DNA from: an uncultured Prevotella sp.
GTDB lineage: Bacteria > Bacteroidota > Bacteroidia > Bacteroidales > Bacteroidaceae
Length of the DNA: 25,582 nucleotides
Direction of reading: 5' to 3'
Assembly: GCA_900553595.1 (NCBI GenBank)
Contig: USEC01000028.1
Coordinates: 1 to 25,582, forward strand
In this document: positions 15,967 to 22,373 of the stretch, piece after piece
Numbering within the stretch: position 1 is the stretch's first letter
Layout: every line of letters starts with the position of its first letter
The notes under the pieces: model-generated
Told to the model about the DNA's origin: nothing
Seen by the model: the letters and a program-made list of their open reading frames with translations, nothing else
Database searches by the model: none
Translations under genes and position numbers: made by a program

Positions 15967-16686
15967 TCACTCGTCATTCACCACTTCAAGCGTGTCGCCC
16001 GACACCCTGAAGTGCACGTCGCGCCCGGCATAAAGCATGCCGTAGGTCTTCCCGGCGTCAGAATGGTACTGCGGACGGGGGTCGAGGGCGAGCACACGTC
16101 GCAGGGCGGCAAGCTCGTCGGCGGCAAACCGCACCGCAAAGGAGTCGGGGATGACCACCTTCAGTTCACGCCTTGCATGACTATCTACAAAGCCGCAGCG
16201 TGCATCGGGATGAGCGTCGGCGTAGGCCACATACGGCTTTATGTCGTAAATGGGAGTGCCGTCCATAAGGTCGGCGCCGAGAACATGTATCACAGGTCCC
16301 TGCGCCGTAGCCCACTCTATACGGTCGAGGCGCACACAGGAGAGCCCTATGGGGTTGGGACGGAACGGCGAACGGGTGGCAAACACGCCCATACGCGTGT
16401 TGCCGCCAAGCAGCGGCGGACGCACCACCGGACTATTTGCCGCATGGCGATTGGCTGAAAACTCCCAAATGAGCCACATATAGTCGAATTCCTCCAACCC
16501 ACGCAGAGCGTCGGTATTGCGGTATTTCGGCGCGAAGACAATAGTCCCGCGCAGCTGTTCAGCCAGTCCGCTCTGTTTGGGAATGCCGAACTTCGAGGCG
16601 AACGGCGACTTGAAAAATGCTATCGGTTCTATTTCCATAATGTCGGTAAGATGTTGCTTGCAGTCAAATTCTTTGCTGTCTGCCAT
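15967..16686 (-). CDS. trmO: tRNA (N6-threonylcarbamoyladenosine(37)-N6)-methyltransferase TrmO
   Basis: A 239-residue TsaA/YaeB family protein. The signature FATRSPFRPNPIGLS is at 102-116 and LMDGTPIYDIKPY at 140-152, with the SAM-binding beta-barrel spanning about 17-160 and a C-terminal domain after it (PRPQYHSD is the usual substrate-side motif). It methylates N6 of t6A37 in tRNA-Thr. By coincidence or not, a tRNA-Thr gene is about 0.6 kb away. Starts at 16686 or 16638 are both possible; the conserved domain begins at the second Met. It has its own promoter. Confidence 0.95.
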   Translation of the reverse strand: MADSKEFDCKQHLTDIMEIEPIAFFKSPFASKFGIPKQSGLAEQLRGTIVFAPKYRNTDALRGLEEFDYMWLIWEFSANRHAANSPVVRPPLLGGNTRMGVFATRSPFRPNPIGLSCVRLDRIEWATAQGPVIHVLGADLMDGTPIYDIKPYVAYADAHPDARCGFVDSHARRELKVVIPDSFAVRFAADELAALRRVLALDPRPQYHSDAGKTYGMLYAGRDVHFRVSGDTLEVVNDE

Positions 16687-16708
16687 AATCCAACGGCAAG
16701 AGCAGTTG

Positions 16709-16716
16709 CAAAAGTA
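16709..16716 (-). promoter_or_regulatory. Promoter -7 box for trmO
   Basis: TACTTTTG on the minus strand (16716-16709), 23 nt upstream of the first ATG. No clear -33 box. Confidence 0.45.
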
Positions 16717-16801
16717 ATGCTTTTTTATCTAAGTCCCGCACATTTCCCAGCATTATCCTACTCCCCTTACTGACGAAAAACAATAAAAACAATGTGAAAT
16801 G

Positions 16802-16833
16802 TTTGGCGGTATGCGAAAAAACATGTACCTTTG
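16802..16833 (+). promoter_or_regulatory. Promoter of rpmE2
   Basis: TTTG (16802-16805) and TACCTTTG (16826-16833) with exactly 20 nt between them: the best Bacteroidetes promoter in the window. The expected leader before ATG 16884 is about 44 nt. Confidence 0.8.
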
Positions 16834-16883
16834 CACACTGTTGATAAGTACACAATTTATTCACAAACAATATTTTAAAGAAA

Positions 16884-17135
16884 ATGAAAAAAGGTATTCA
16901 TCCAGAAAACTATCGCCCCGTCGTATTCAAGGATATGTCCAACGGCGATATGTTCCTTACAAAATCTACATGCAAGACAACAGAGACAGTAGAATTTGAA
17001 GGCGAAACTTACCCAGTAGTAAAGATTGAAATCTCAAGCACTTCTCACCCGTTCTACACAGGTAAGAGCAAGCTTGTCGATACAGCCGGCCGCGTAGATA
17101 AGTTCATGAGCCGCTACGGAAAGGTTCGCAAGTAA
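16884..17135 (+). CDS. rpmE2: 50S ribosomal protein L31 type B
   Basis: An 83-residue protein: MKKGIHPENYRPVVFKD at the start, SSTSHPFYTGKSKLVDTAGRVDKFMSRYG at 52-80 (given here as the standard L31 block). The four Cys of the zinc-binding (type A) form are absent; only one Cys is present. This is the zinc-independent B form, the usual type in Bacteroidetes. It binds the large ribosomal subunit near the central protuberance and helps hold the subunits together. Strong promoter upstream and strong terminator downstream show a single-gene unit. Confidence 0.96.
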   Translation: MKKGIHPENYRPVVFKDMSNGDMFLTKSTCKTTETVEFEGETYPVVKIEISSTSHPFYTGKSKLVDTAGRVDKFMSRYGKVRK

Positions 17136-17170
17136 TACGATAGATACTTTTTACAGAAGATACTTACACT

Positions 17171-17222
17171 GAAAGTGTGTTTTTGCGTAGTTGCATATAC
17201 GCAGAAACACACTTTCTTTCAT
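17171..17222 (+). terminator. Terminator after rpmE2
   Basis: Arms 17171-17189 and 17198-17216 pair over 19 positions with one G-T pair and an 8-nt loop. The 3' side runs into a T-rich stretch (TTTCATTTTA, 17217-17226). Confidence 0.85.
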
Positions 17223-17241
17223 TTTAGGGGCAAGAGAAATA

Positions 17242-17274
17242 GAGTTAGGAATTAGGAGTTAGGAATTAGGAATT
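17242..17274. repeat. Short tandem repeat of GAGTTAGGAATTAG
   Basis: Two to three overlapping units of GAGTTAGGAATTAG, then a partial unit. It is the first module of the composite intergenic repeat on the left of the symporter gene. Confidence 0.7.
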
Positions 17275-17288
17275 GAAGGTTTCAAAAC

Positions 17289-17443
17289 TGGAGTTAGCGG
17301 AAGTTAGGCTTTGCCGGAAGTTAAAGGAAGATAACGGACAATAGCATAACTCATTGAAAAACAAGCCCACTTGTATATACGCCATACAGATTTTTACGAG
17401 TTCATACCAACGATAGGAGGTCGAGCGTCCCGTTCGACAACAC
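17289..17443 (+). repeat. Composite intergenic repeat, left copy
   Basis: Two modules are seen: GGAGTTAGCGGAAGTTAG with a GATAACGGACAATA end (17289-17343), and ATAGGAGGTCGAGCGTCCCG continued by TTCGACAACAC (17413-17443). The latter can fold as GTCGAGCG/CGTTCGAC around TCC. Both modules recur in the same order but inverted at 19579-19464. The stretch 17136-17496 has no gene: it holds only the rpmE2 terminator and these repeats. Confidence 0.75.
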
Positions 17444-17479
17444 TGCGCAAGGCGGTTCATTATGCGCTCGGTTTCGCAA

Positions 17480-17519
17480 GAATTAAGAATTATGAATTAA
17501 GAATTATGAATTATGAATT
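17480..17519. repeat. AATTAAGAATTATGAATT heptad tract
   Basis: Six to seven iterations of a GAATTAT/GAATTAA heptamer. The last 23 bases form the 3' end of the symporter coding region on the minus strand. A related trace (GAATTACGAATCAAGAA) lies just upstream of udk at about 3492-3514, and a short one at 19431-19450. Confidence 0.75.
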
Positions 17520-18936
17520 GCCTCACCCCTCTCCCCAACCACAGTCCGGCAAACGTGAATGCTCCATTGAGCATAAGCAGTTCGTAACCGAAGCGATAGC
17601 CCCATAGAGCGGAGGCAACCTCCGAGATGGCGTAGCAAAGCAACGGCGACGCAATGGCGATATAAGGAACTGTGCGGTCGGACACACTGCGCCGTGTGAA
17701 GAGTCCGTAAGCGAAGAGTCCGAGTAGCGGACCGTAAGTATATGAACACATGACATAAATGGCATCGATGACACTCGTACTGTTCACTATGCGGAAAAGA
17801 ATGATGAACAGCACAAACACCATCGCCATACCTATATGTACACGACGCCGCAGAAGTTCGTCCTTCGGGCGTTCGCACAAGTCCACACAGAAACTGGTAG
17901 TGAGTGCCGTCAGTGCCGAGTCGGCACTCGAAAACGACGCCGCCACAATACCTATGGTGAACAGCACCACCACTGTCTGGCCCAACTCACCCGTTGCCGC
18001 AAACATGGGCAGAAGCTCGTCGCCCTGCTGCGGAAGTGCGACACCCTGCCGCTGGGCGAGAATGGTGAGTAGGACACCAAGCGAAAGGAACATGAAGTTG
18101 GCAGGAACAAAAGCGAAACCGTAGGTACACACATCCTTCTGAGCCTCGCGCAGTGTCTTGCAAGTGAGGTTTTTCTGCATCATGTCTTGGTCGAGCCCCG
18201 TCATAACAATAGCTATGAATGCACCGCTAAACAGCTGTTTCCAGAAATTCTGCGTGGAAACGAAGTCGTCCCACACGAACATACGGCTGTGACTGTCGCT
18301 CCATACCGCTCTCATCGCTTCGGGAACACTCATGCCCAACTGCTGAATCACATTATATATAATAAGCAAAAGTGCCGTAAACATGCACAGAGTCTGGAAC
18401 GTATCGGTCCACACCAGCGTCTTTATGCCTCCACGCCGCGTGTAAAGCCATATCAATGCCACCATCACCACCACCGTAACGGGAAACGGAATGCCCACGG
18501 CGTCGAGCACGAAGCGTTGCAGGATGATGCAGACAACATAGAAACGCACGGCGGCACCCGTCATCTTCGACACAAGGAAGAAAGCCGCCCCCGTCTTGTA
18601 CGACCTCTGCCCCAGCCTCTCCTTTAGGTAGGAATAGATGGTGGTGAGGTTAAGCCTGTAATACACAGGCAGCAGAATGAAGGCAATGGCGAAGTAGCCG
18701 AGGATGAAGCCGAGGCAGGTCTGCATATAGGTCATGCCCGTGCGCTCCACCATCCCAGGCACACTCACAAACGTAACACCAGAGATACTCGCACCCACCA
18801 TGCCGAAAGCCACCATATACCAAGGCGAACGCCGGTTGGCCCGGAAGAATGTATTGTTGTCGGAACGCCGTGCCGTGAAGTGGCTGAACAGCATAAGTGC
18901 CGCGAAATATGCAGCCACAGTGATAAGTATTGTCAT
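17497..18936 (-). CDS. Sodium:solute symporter (SSS family)
   Basis: A 479-residue polytopic protein with about 13 predicted membrane helices. The N-terminal helix is followed by RRSPWYMVAFGMVGASISGVTFVSVPGM (about 35-62; given as the family Na+ site region), and TGLDQDMMQKNLTCKTLREAQK (about 245-266) is the conserved SSS cytoplasmic loop. GIVAASFSSADSALTALTTSF near 325-345 is the helix with the Na+-binding Ser/Thr. It imports a solute with sodium; the substrate is not predictable. The last residues (QFIIHNS) come from the AT heptad repeat, so the natural stop may have been replaced by repeat insertion. It has a good promoter and stands alone. Confidence 0.92.
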   Translation of the reverse strand: MTILITVAAYFAALMLFSHFTARRSDNNTFFRANRRSPWYMVAFGMVGASISGVTFVSVPGMVERTGMTYMQTCLGFILGYFAIAFILLPVYYRLNLTTIYSYLKERLGQRSYKTGAAFFLVSKMTGAAVRFYVVCIILQRFVLDAVGIPFPVTVVVMVALIWLYTRRGGIKTLVWTDTFQTLCMFTALLLIIYNVIQQLGMSVPEAMRAVWSDSHSRMFVWDDFVSTQNFWKQLFSGAFIAIVMTGLDQDMMQKNLTCKTLREAQKDVCTYGFAFVPANFMFLSLGVLLTILAQRQGVALPQQGDELLPMFAATGELGQTVVVLFTIGIVAASFSSADSALTALTTSFCVDLCERPKDELLRRRVHIGMAMVFVLFIILFRIVNSTSVIDAIYVMCSYTYGPLLGLFAYGLFTRRSVSDRTVPYIAIASPLLCYAISEVASALWGYRFGYELLMLNGAFTFAGLWLGRGVRQFIIHNS

Positions 18937-18967
18937 TGTCTTGGAATCGTTTTTTTCTTACAGTCGG

Positions 18968-18998
18968 CAAAATTAAGGCTTTATCATGTAACGGCAAA
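18968..18998 (-). promoter_or_regulatory. Promoter of the symporter gene
   Basis: TTTG (18998-18995) and TAATTTTG (18975-18968), spacer 19 nt, minus strand. The start codon is 32 nt downstream. Confidence 0.7.
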
Positions 18999-19274
18999 AG
19001 GATAACAGCAATAAAAAGAAGTTTTTTTTGACAGCACCCCTACCCACAAATTCCGCTTCACAACACCTCCACCAGCACCCCATTTGCAAGTTTAAACCCA
19101 CATTTCCACCATCCGATGTACTTCGAGTGTACTTCCATAACAAAGTACATACGGCAACAATCCTCATAAAGCCCTCATGTCCAACACAATACAACACTAA
19201 AAAACCGCAAAGGTGTACTTATGTACTTTTTTTTTGAAAAATATTTTTTCTATTTATTGGTACCGGACAGCAAT
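18999..19274. other. Gene-free AT-rich spacer with clustered GTACTT
   Basis: No coding region is credible. The hexamer GTACTT or its complement occurs five times (19118, 19129, 19143, 19215, 19223). Nothing else is recognised. Confidence 0.5.
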
Positions 19275-19375
19275 ATAAAAGAGTAAAAAAAACTTTTAAA
19301 AGTAAAAAGGTAAAAGAGTAAAAATGTAAAAAGACTTTTAAGAGTAAAAAAGTAAAAGAGTAAAAAAGTAAAATA
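19275..19375. repeat. Low-complexity GTAAAAGA / GTAAAAAA tract
   Basis: About twelve degenerate copies of an 8-mer (AGTAAAAR) with two ACTTTTAA interruptions that allow local fold-back. The tract is of the kind that slips easily during replication. No gene in it. Confidence 0.75.
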
Positions 19376-19390
19376 CTGGCAAGAGCAAAG

Positions 19391-19423
19391 ATAGGAGGTC
19401 GAGCGTCCCCGCTCGACGACACC
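19391..19423 (+). repeat. GTCGAGCG hairpin module, forward copy
   Basis: ATAGGAGGTCGAGCGTCCCC then GCTCGACGACACC. GTCGAGCG (19398-19405) pairs perfectly with CGCTCGAC (19410-19417) around a TCCC loop, a REP-like hairpin. Confidence 0.8.
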
Positions 19424-19463
19424 ACCCAAACAATTCACAATTCATAATTGCAGACTTGCTCAG

Positions 19464-19493
19464 TGTTGCCGAGCGGGACGCTCGACCTCCTAT
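19464..19493 (-). repeat. GTCGAGCG hairpin module, inverted copy
   Basis: On the minus strand ATAGGAGGTCGAGCGTCCCG followed by CTCGGCAACAC. It faces the copy at 19391-19423, so the pair can form a stem of about 30 bp with a 40-nt loop. Confidence 0.8.
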
Positions 19494-19501
19494 GTTTAAC
19501 A

Positions 19502-19579
19502 AAGGTAATGTCCGTTACCTTCCATCTGCCGCAGGCGGATTAACTTCCGATAACTTCTGCCAACTCCTGCTTTGACCAC
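19502..19579 (-). repeat. Composite intergenic repeat, right copy (GGAGTTGGCAGAAGTTA module)
   Basis: On the minus strand: GCAGGAGTTGGCAGAAGTTA, then TCGGAAGTTAATCC, then GGTAACGGACATTACC. It matches 17289-17343 in order and wording, but inverted. Confidence 0.7.
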
Positions 19580-19611
19580 TCAACCTATTCATATAAACCT
19601 ATATTGGCATT

Positions 19612-20418
19612 TTACCAAGTGATAACCTTATCTACTATTTCTTGTTGCTCCAAGCTACTTCTTCGCAGATAGATACGTGTTGTCTCTATGCTTTCGTGTC
19701 CCATAAGGTCGGCAAGCAGGGCAATGTCGTTGAACTTCTCCAAGAAATTCTTGGCATAACGATGGCGGAACGAGTGAGGGTACACCACTTTTTCATTCAA
19801 GCCATACTTCACCGCATAGTTCTTCAACTGCTGTGATATGCCTCTTGTCGTGATGCGCTCGCCAAAGCGATTGAGAAAGAGATAGCCACTTGTACGGTTG
19901 AGTGTCTGCAACCACTTTTCTGTTTCCGTGCGCAATGTCTTGGGGATATAGATACGCCGTATCTTGCCACCCTTGGTGTAGATGTCGTAATAGCCTATTT
20001 GCACGTGCTCAACCTTGATTTGCACAAGTTCGCTCACTCTGGCACCAGTCGCAGCCAAGAAACGCACCACAAAGTACCACTCCAAGTTGTCTTCCTTCTT
20101 CAACTTGTTCTTCAAGAAGGTGTAGTCGGCATTGCTGATGACATTCTCCAAATAAGAACGTTGCTGCACCTTGACCGACTTCAAGCGGAGTTTCGTCTTT
20201 CCCACAAATACAAGGTACTTGTTCAACGCCTGAATACGGAGGTTCACCGTCTTTGGCTTGTAAGTCTCAATCAAGTAGGTCTTGTAAATCAACAAGTTTC
20301 TCTTGTTCAACTCTTTGTGTCGAGAGCCAAACTCCTTTACGGCATACAGATATGCCGAAATTGTGTTCTTAGCCATATTGCCTTGGCTTAGGAACTCTTC
20401 AAATTTGTTTAATTCCAT
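19612..20418 (-). CDS. Tyrosine recombinase, probable hsdS DNA invertase
   Basis: A 268-residue tyrosine site-specific recombinase. An N-terminal core-binding SAM-like domain (1-85) is followed by the catalytic domain. The active-site set is complete: R127 (GARVSEL), a Lys in TKGGKIRR (about 149-152), H215 and R218 (HSFRH), H241 (GHESIETT) and nucleophile Y250 (TRIYL). The small size and position 60 bp from the outer hsdS inverted repeat fit recombinases that invert type I specificity genes in Bacteroides, Streptococcus and Mycoplasma. A phage or island integrase role is less likely because no attachment-site pair or phage genes are seen. It reads away from the invertible segment. Confidence 0.93.
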   Translation of the reverse strand: MELNKFEEFLSQGNMAKNTISAYLYAVKEFGSRHKELNKRNLLIYKTYLIETYKPKTVNLRIQALNKYLVFVGKTKLRLKSVKVQQRSYLENVISNADYTFLKNKLKKEDNLEWYFVVRFLAATGARVSELVQIKVEHVQIGYYDIYTKGGKIRRIYIPKTLRTETEKWLQTLNRTSGYLFLNRFGERITTRGISQQLKNYAVKYGLNEKVVYPHSFRHRYAKNFLEKFNDIALLADLMGHESIETTRIYLRRSSLEQQEIVDKVITW

Positions 20419-20478
20419 CTCTATTTGTTTATTAGTGAAACATAAAGTTGTCCTAATAAATAGGCATGGATTTGTTCT

Positions 20479-21888
20479 ATGAGTTCCTATTATGAGAAGT
20501 TGCTTGCTACGGGGGAGGTGAAATGTATTGATGAGGAGATACCGTTCGAGATACCGAAGGGGTGGGAATGGTGCAGACTTAATGAAGTGGCAACATCTGT
20601 TACAGATTTTGTTGCAAGTGGCAGTTTCGCATCATTACGTGAAAATGTCAAATATTATAGTACGAAGGAATATGCACTATTGGTTCGTACCAAAGATTTG
20701 TCATGCAACTTTAGTAAGGATTTGGTATATACTGATAAACATGGATATGACTTTTTATCAAACTCAAATTTGTTTGGTGGAGAACTGATTTTACCAAATA
20801 TAGGTGCATCTATTGGCAAAGTATTTATTGTTCCAAATCTAAATATGCCAATGACATTAGCTCCAAATTCTGTTATGATACGTTTGGATGATGTATGCAC
20901 AAAATCATGGCTATATAATGTTTTTTCATCTCCTTTTGGTTATGATACATTATGGTCTATAAGTAGTTCTACTGCACAAGGGAAATTTAATAAAACTGAC
21001 TTCAGAAAGGTTCTTGTCCCTATTCCACCTATAGAAGAGCAGAATAGAATTGTTACAAAAATAAAAGAACTTTCACCATATATGGAGAAATATAGTAAAG
21101 CGCAAGAGCATTTAGATGCTTGGAATGTTGCTATAAAGGAAATCTTACAAAAATCCATTTTACAGGAAGCAATTCAAGGAAAACTCGTTCCGCAAATAGC
21201 AGAAGAAGGTACAGCGCAAGAACTGCTGGAACATGTAAAAGCAGAGAAACAAAAGTTAGTGAAAGAGGGCAAGCTAAAGAAGTCAGCTTTGGCTACTTCT
21301 GTTATCTATCGTGGTGACGATAACAAGTATTGGGAGAAGTATGGTAAAAACGTGGTATGTATTGATGAAGAAATACCATTTGAAATTCCGAATAATTGGA
21401 ATTGGTGCAGGCTTAAAGATATAGGAAAGACAGAAACAGGTACTACTCCTTCAAAATTACATCCAGAATACTTTGGAAATTATATTCCTTTTCTAAGTCC
21501 TGCTAATATATTTGGTTCAAAAATAATAAGCGAGACACAAGGGCTATCTAACATTGGAGTTCAATTTGGTCGTGTTGTACCTAAAAATAGCATTCTACAA
21601 GTCTGTATAGGAGGGTCTATTGGAAAATGTGCGATAGTAAATAAACCTACGACATTCAATCAGCAAATAAACTCAATAACGCCATATTTTTGTAACGTTG
21701 AGTTTGTTCACATCGTCCTACAGTCAGAATATTTCCGATTGGCGATAATAGATAAAGCGACAGGAACGGCAACTCCAATAATCAATAGAGGAAATTGGGA
21801 AACATTACTATTTCCATTACCCCCATTGAAAGAACAGCAGAGAATAATTGAAAAGTACAAAGGTGTAACAAGTATTATGAGCAAATAG
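20479..21888 (+). CDS. Silent, headless hsdS (type I specificity subunit) with two target-recognition domains
   Basis: 469 residues, opposed to the full hsdS. It lacks about 64 N-terminal residues of the complete protein and begins at the boundary motif SYYEKLLATGEVKCIDEE. Order: N-side TRD (about 30-185), conserved central helices (about 195-280, ILQEAIQGKLVPQ, LKKSALATSV, YRGDDNKYWEKYG), and C-side TRD (about 295-460, ending PLPPLKEQQRIIEKYK). The last residues GVTSIMSK run into the next cassette. ATG 20479 has no recognisable promoter, so it is probably silent. If inverted at 20484-20499, the frame joins the expressed N-terminus in phase and gives a protein of about 531 residues. Confidence 0.9.
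   Translation: MSSYYEKLLATGEVKCIDEEIPFEIPKGWEWCRLNEVATSVTDFVASGSFASLRENVKYYSTKEYALLVRTKDLSCNFSKDLVYTDKHGYDFLSNSNLFGGELILPNIGASIGKVFIVPNLNMPMTLAPNSVMIRLDDVCTKSWLYNVFSSPFGYDTLWSISSSTAQGKFNKTDFRKVLVPIPPIEEQNRIVTKIKELSPYMEKYSKAQEHLDAWNVAIKEILQKSILQEAIQGKLVPQIAEEGTAQELLEHVKAEKQKLVKEGKLKKSALATSVIYRGDDNKYWEKYGKNVVCIDEEIPFEIPNNWNWCRLKDIGKTETGTTPSKLHPEYFGNYIPFLSPANIFGSKIISETQGLSNIGVQFGRVVPKNSILQVCIGGSIGKCAIVNKPTTFNQQINSITPYFCNVEFVHIVLQSEYFRLAIIDKATGTATPIINRGNWETLLFPLPPLKEQQRIIEKYKGVTSIMSK
20484..20571. repeat. Outer inverted repeat of the hsdS invertible locus, left arm
   Basis: 88 bp matching 23649-23736 in inverted orientation with 9 mismatches. The first 16 bp (TTCCTATTATGAGAAG, 20484-20499) are identical. 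It encodes the SYYEK...PFEIP(K/Q)GWEW boundary and marks the start of sequence homology with the expressed gene. Confidence 0.88.
21310..21331. repeat. Central inverted repeat of the hsdS locus, left arm
   Basis: 22 bp identical to the reverse complement of 22922-22943. It encodes the RGDDNKY boundary between central helices and C-side TRD. The TATTATGAG core is changed here to TATTGGGAG just beyond it. Confidence 0.85.
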
Positions 21889-21889
21889 G
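21866..21889. repeat. Inverted repeat at the head of the orphan C-side TRD cassette
   Basis: 24 bp with one mismatch to the reverse complement of 22909-22932. It contains TAACAAGTATTATGAGCA and keeps the codon phase (NKYYEQIG) of the expressed gene. Confidence 0.85.
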
Positions 21890-22373
21890 GAGCGAAGTAA
21901 CCGAGATAGAACTGCCTTTTGACTTTCCAAGAACTTGGTCTATTGCTCGATTAAATGCTGTTTGTCAACTTACAGACGGCATAAAAACCACTGGCAAACA
22001 ATGCTTATTAGATGCAAAATATCTGCGTGGTAAAAGTTCTGGAACTATTGTTGAACAAGGCAAACTTGTCTATAAGGGTGACAATATAGTACTTGTAGAC
22101 GGTGAAAACTCTGGTGAAGTTTTCATCGTTCCACAAGACGGTTATATGGGTAGCACTTTCAAGCAATTATGGATAAGTTCCTCTATGTACAAGCCTTATG
22201 TCTTGGCTTTCATACAGTTCTATAAAGAGACATTGCGCAACTCTAAGAAAGGTGCAGCAATTCCACACCTCAACAAAGAATTGTTTTATGGGCTTATTAT
22301 TGGTATTCCACCACTGCAAGAGCAGAGAAGAATAGTTCAGAAACTTGAACAATCATCGCAGTTGCTTCGATAA
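21867..22373 (+). pseudogene. Orphan C-side TRD cassette of hsdS (silent)
   Basis: An open frame of 168 codons plus stop with no start codon of its own, in a different frame from the preceding silent hsdS. It starts NKYYEQIGSEVTEIELPFDF, contains one TRD, and ends with the HsdS C-terminal helix pattern PPLQEQRRIVQKL and QLLR. It differs from both other C-side TRDs in the locus. It looks like a stored domain that can replace the C-side of the active gene by recombination at 21866-21889/22909-22932, giving an HsdS of about 500 residues. A frameshifted relic is the alternative, but the intact frame and conserved boundary argue against it. Confidence 0.8.

Noticed and set aside
17266..17460. 64-codon frame on the minus strand
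   Set aside because: It lies wholly in the composite repeat and its product is read-through of repeat modules.
19219..19438. Two hydrophobic frames on the minus strand (FLLFYFFTLKSLF type)
   Set aside because: They are translations of the GTAAAAGA low-complexity tract; hydrophobicity is a by-product of T-rich codons.
19612..20418. Integrase of a tRNA-targeted genomic island using tRNA-Thr at 15297
   Set aside because: No repeat of the tRNA 3' end was seen near the recombinase, no transfer or phage genes, and core genes lie between them; the hsdS invertase role explains it better.
20479..22373. Silent hsdS as a sequencing frameshift of one long gene
   Set aside because: The 5' head is missing at a defined repeat boundary and the change of frame at 21866 coincides with a boundary repeat, so it is cassette structure and not a random error.
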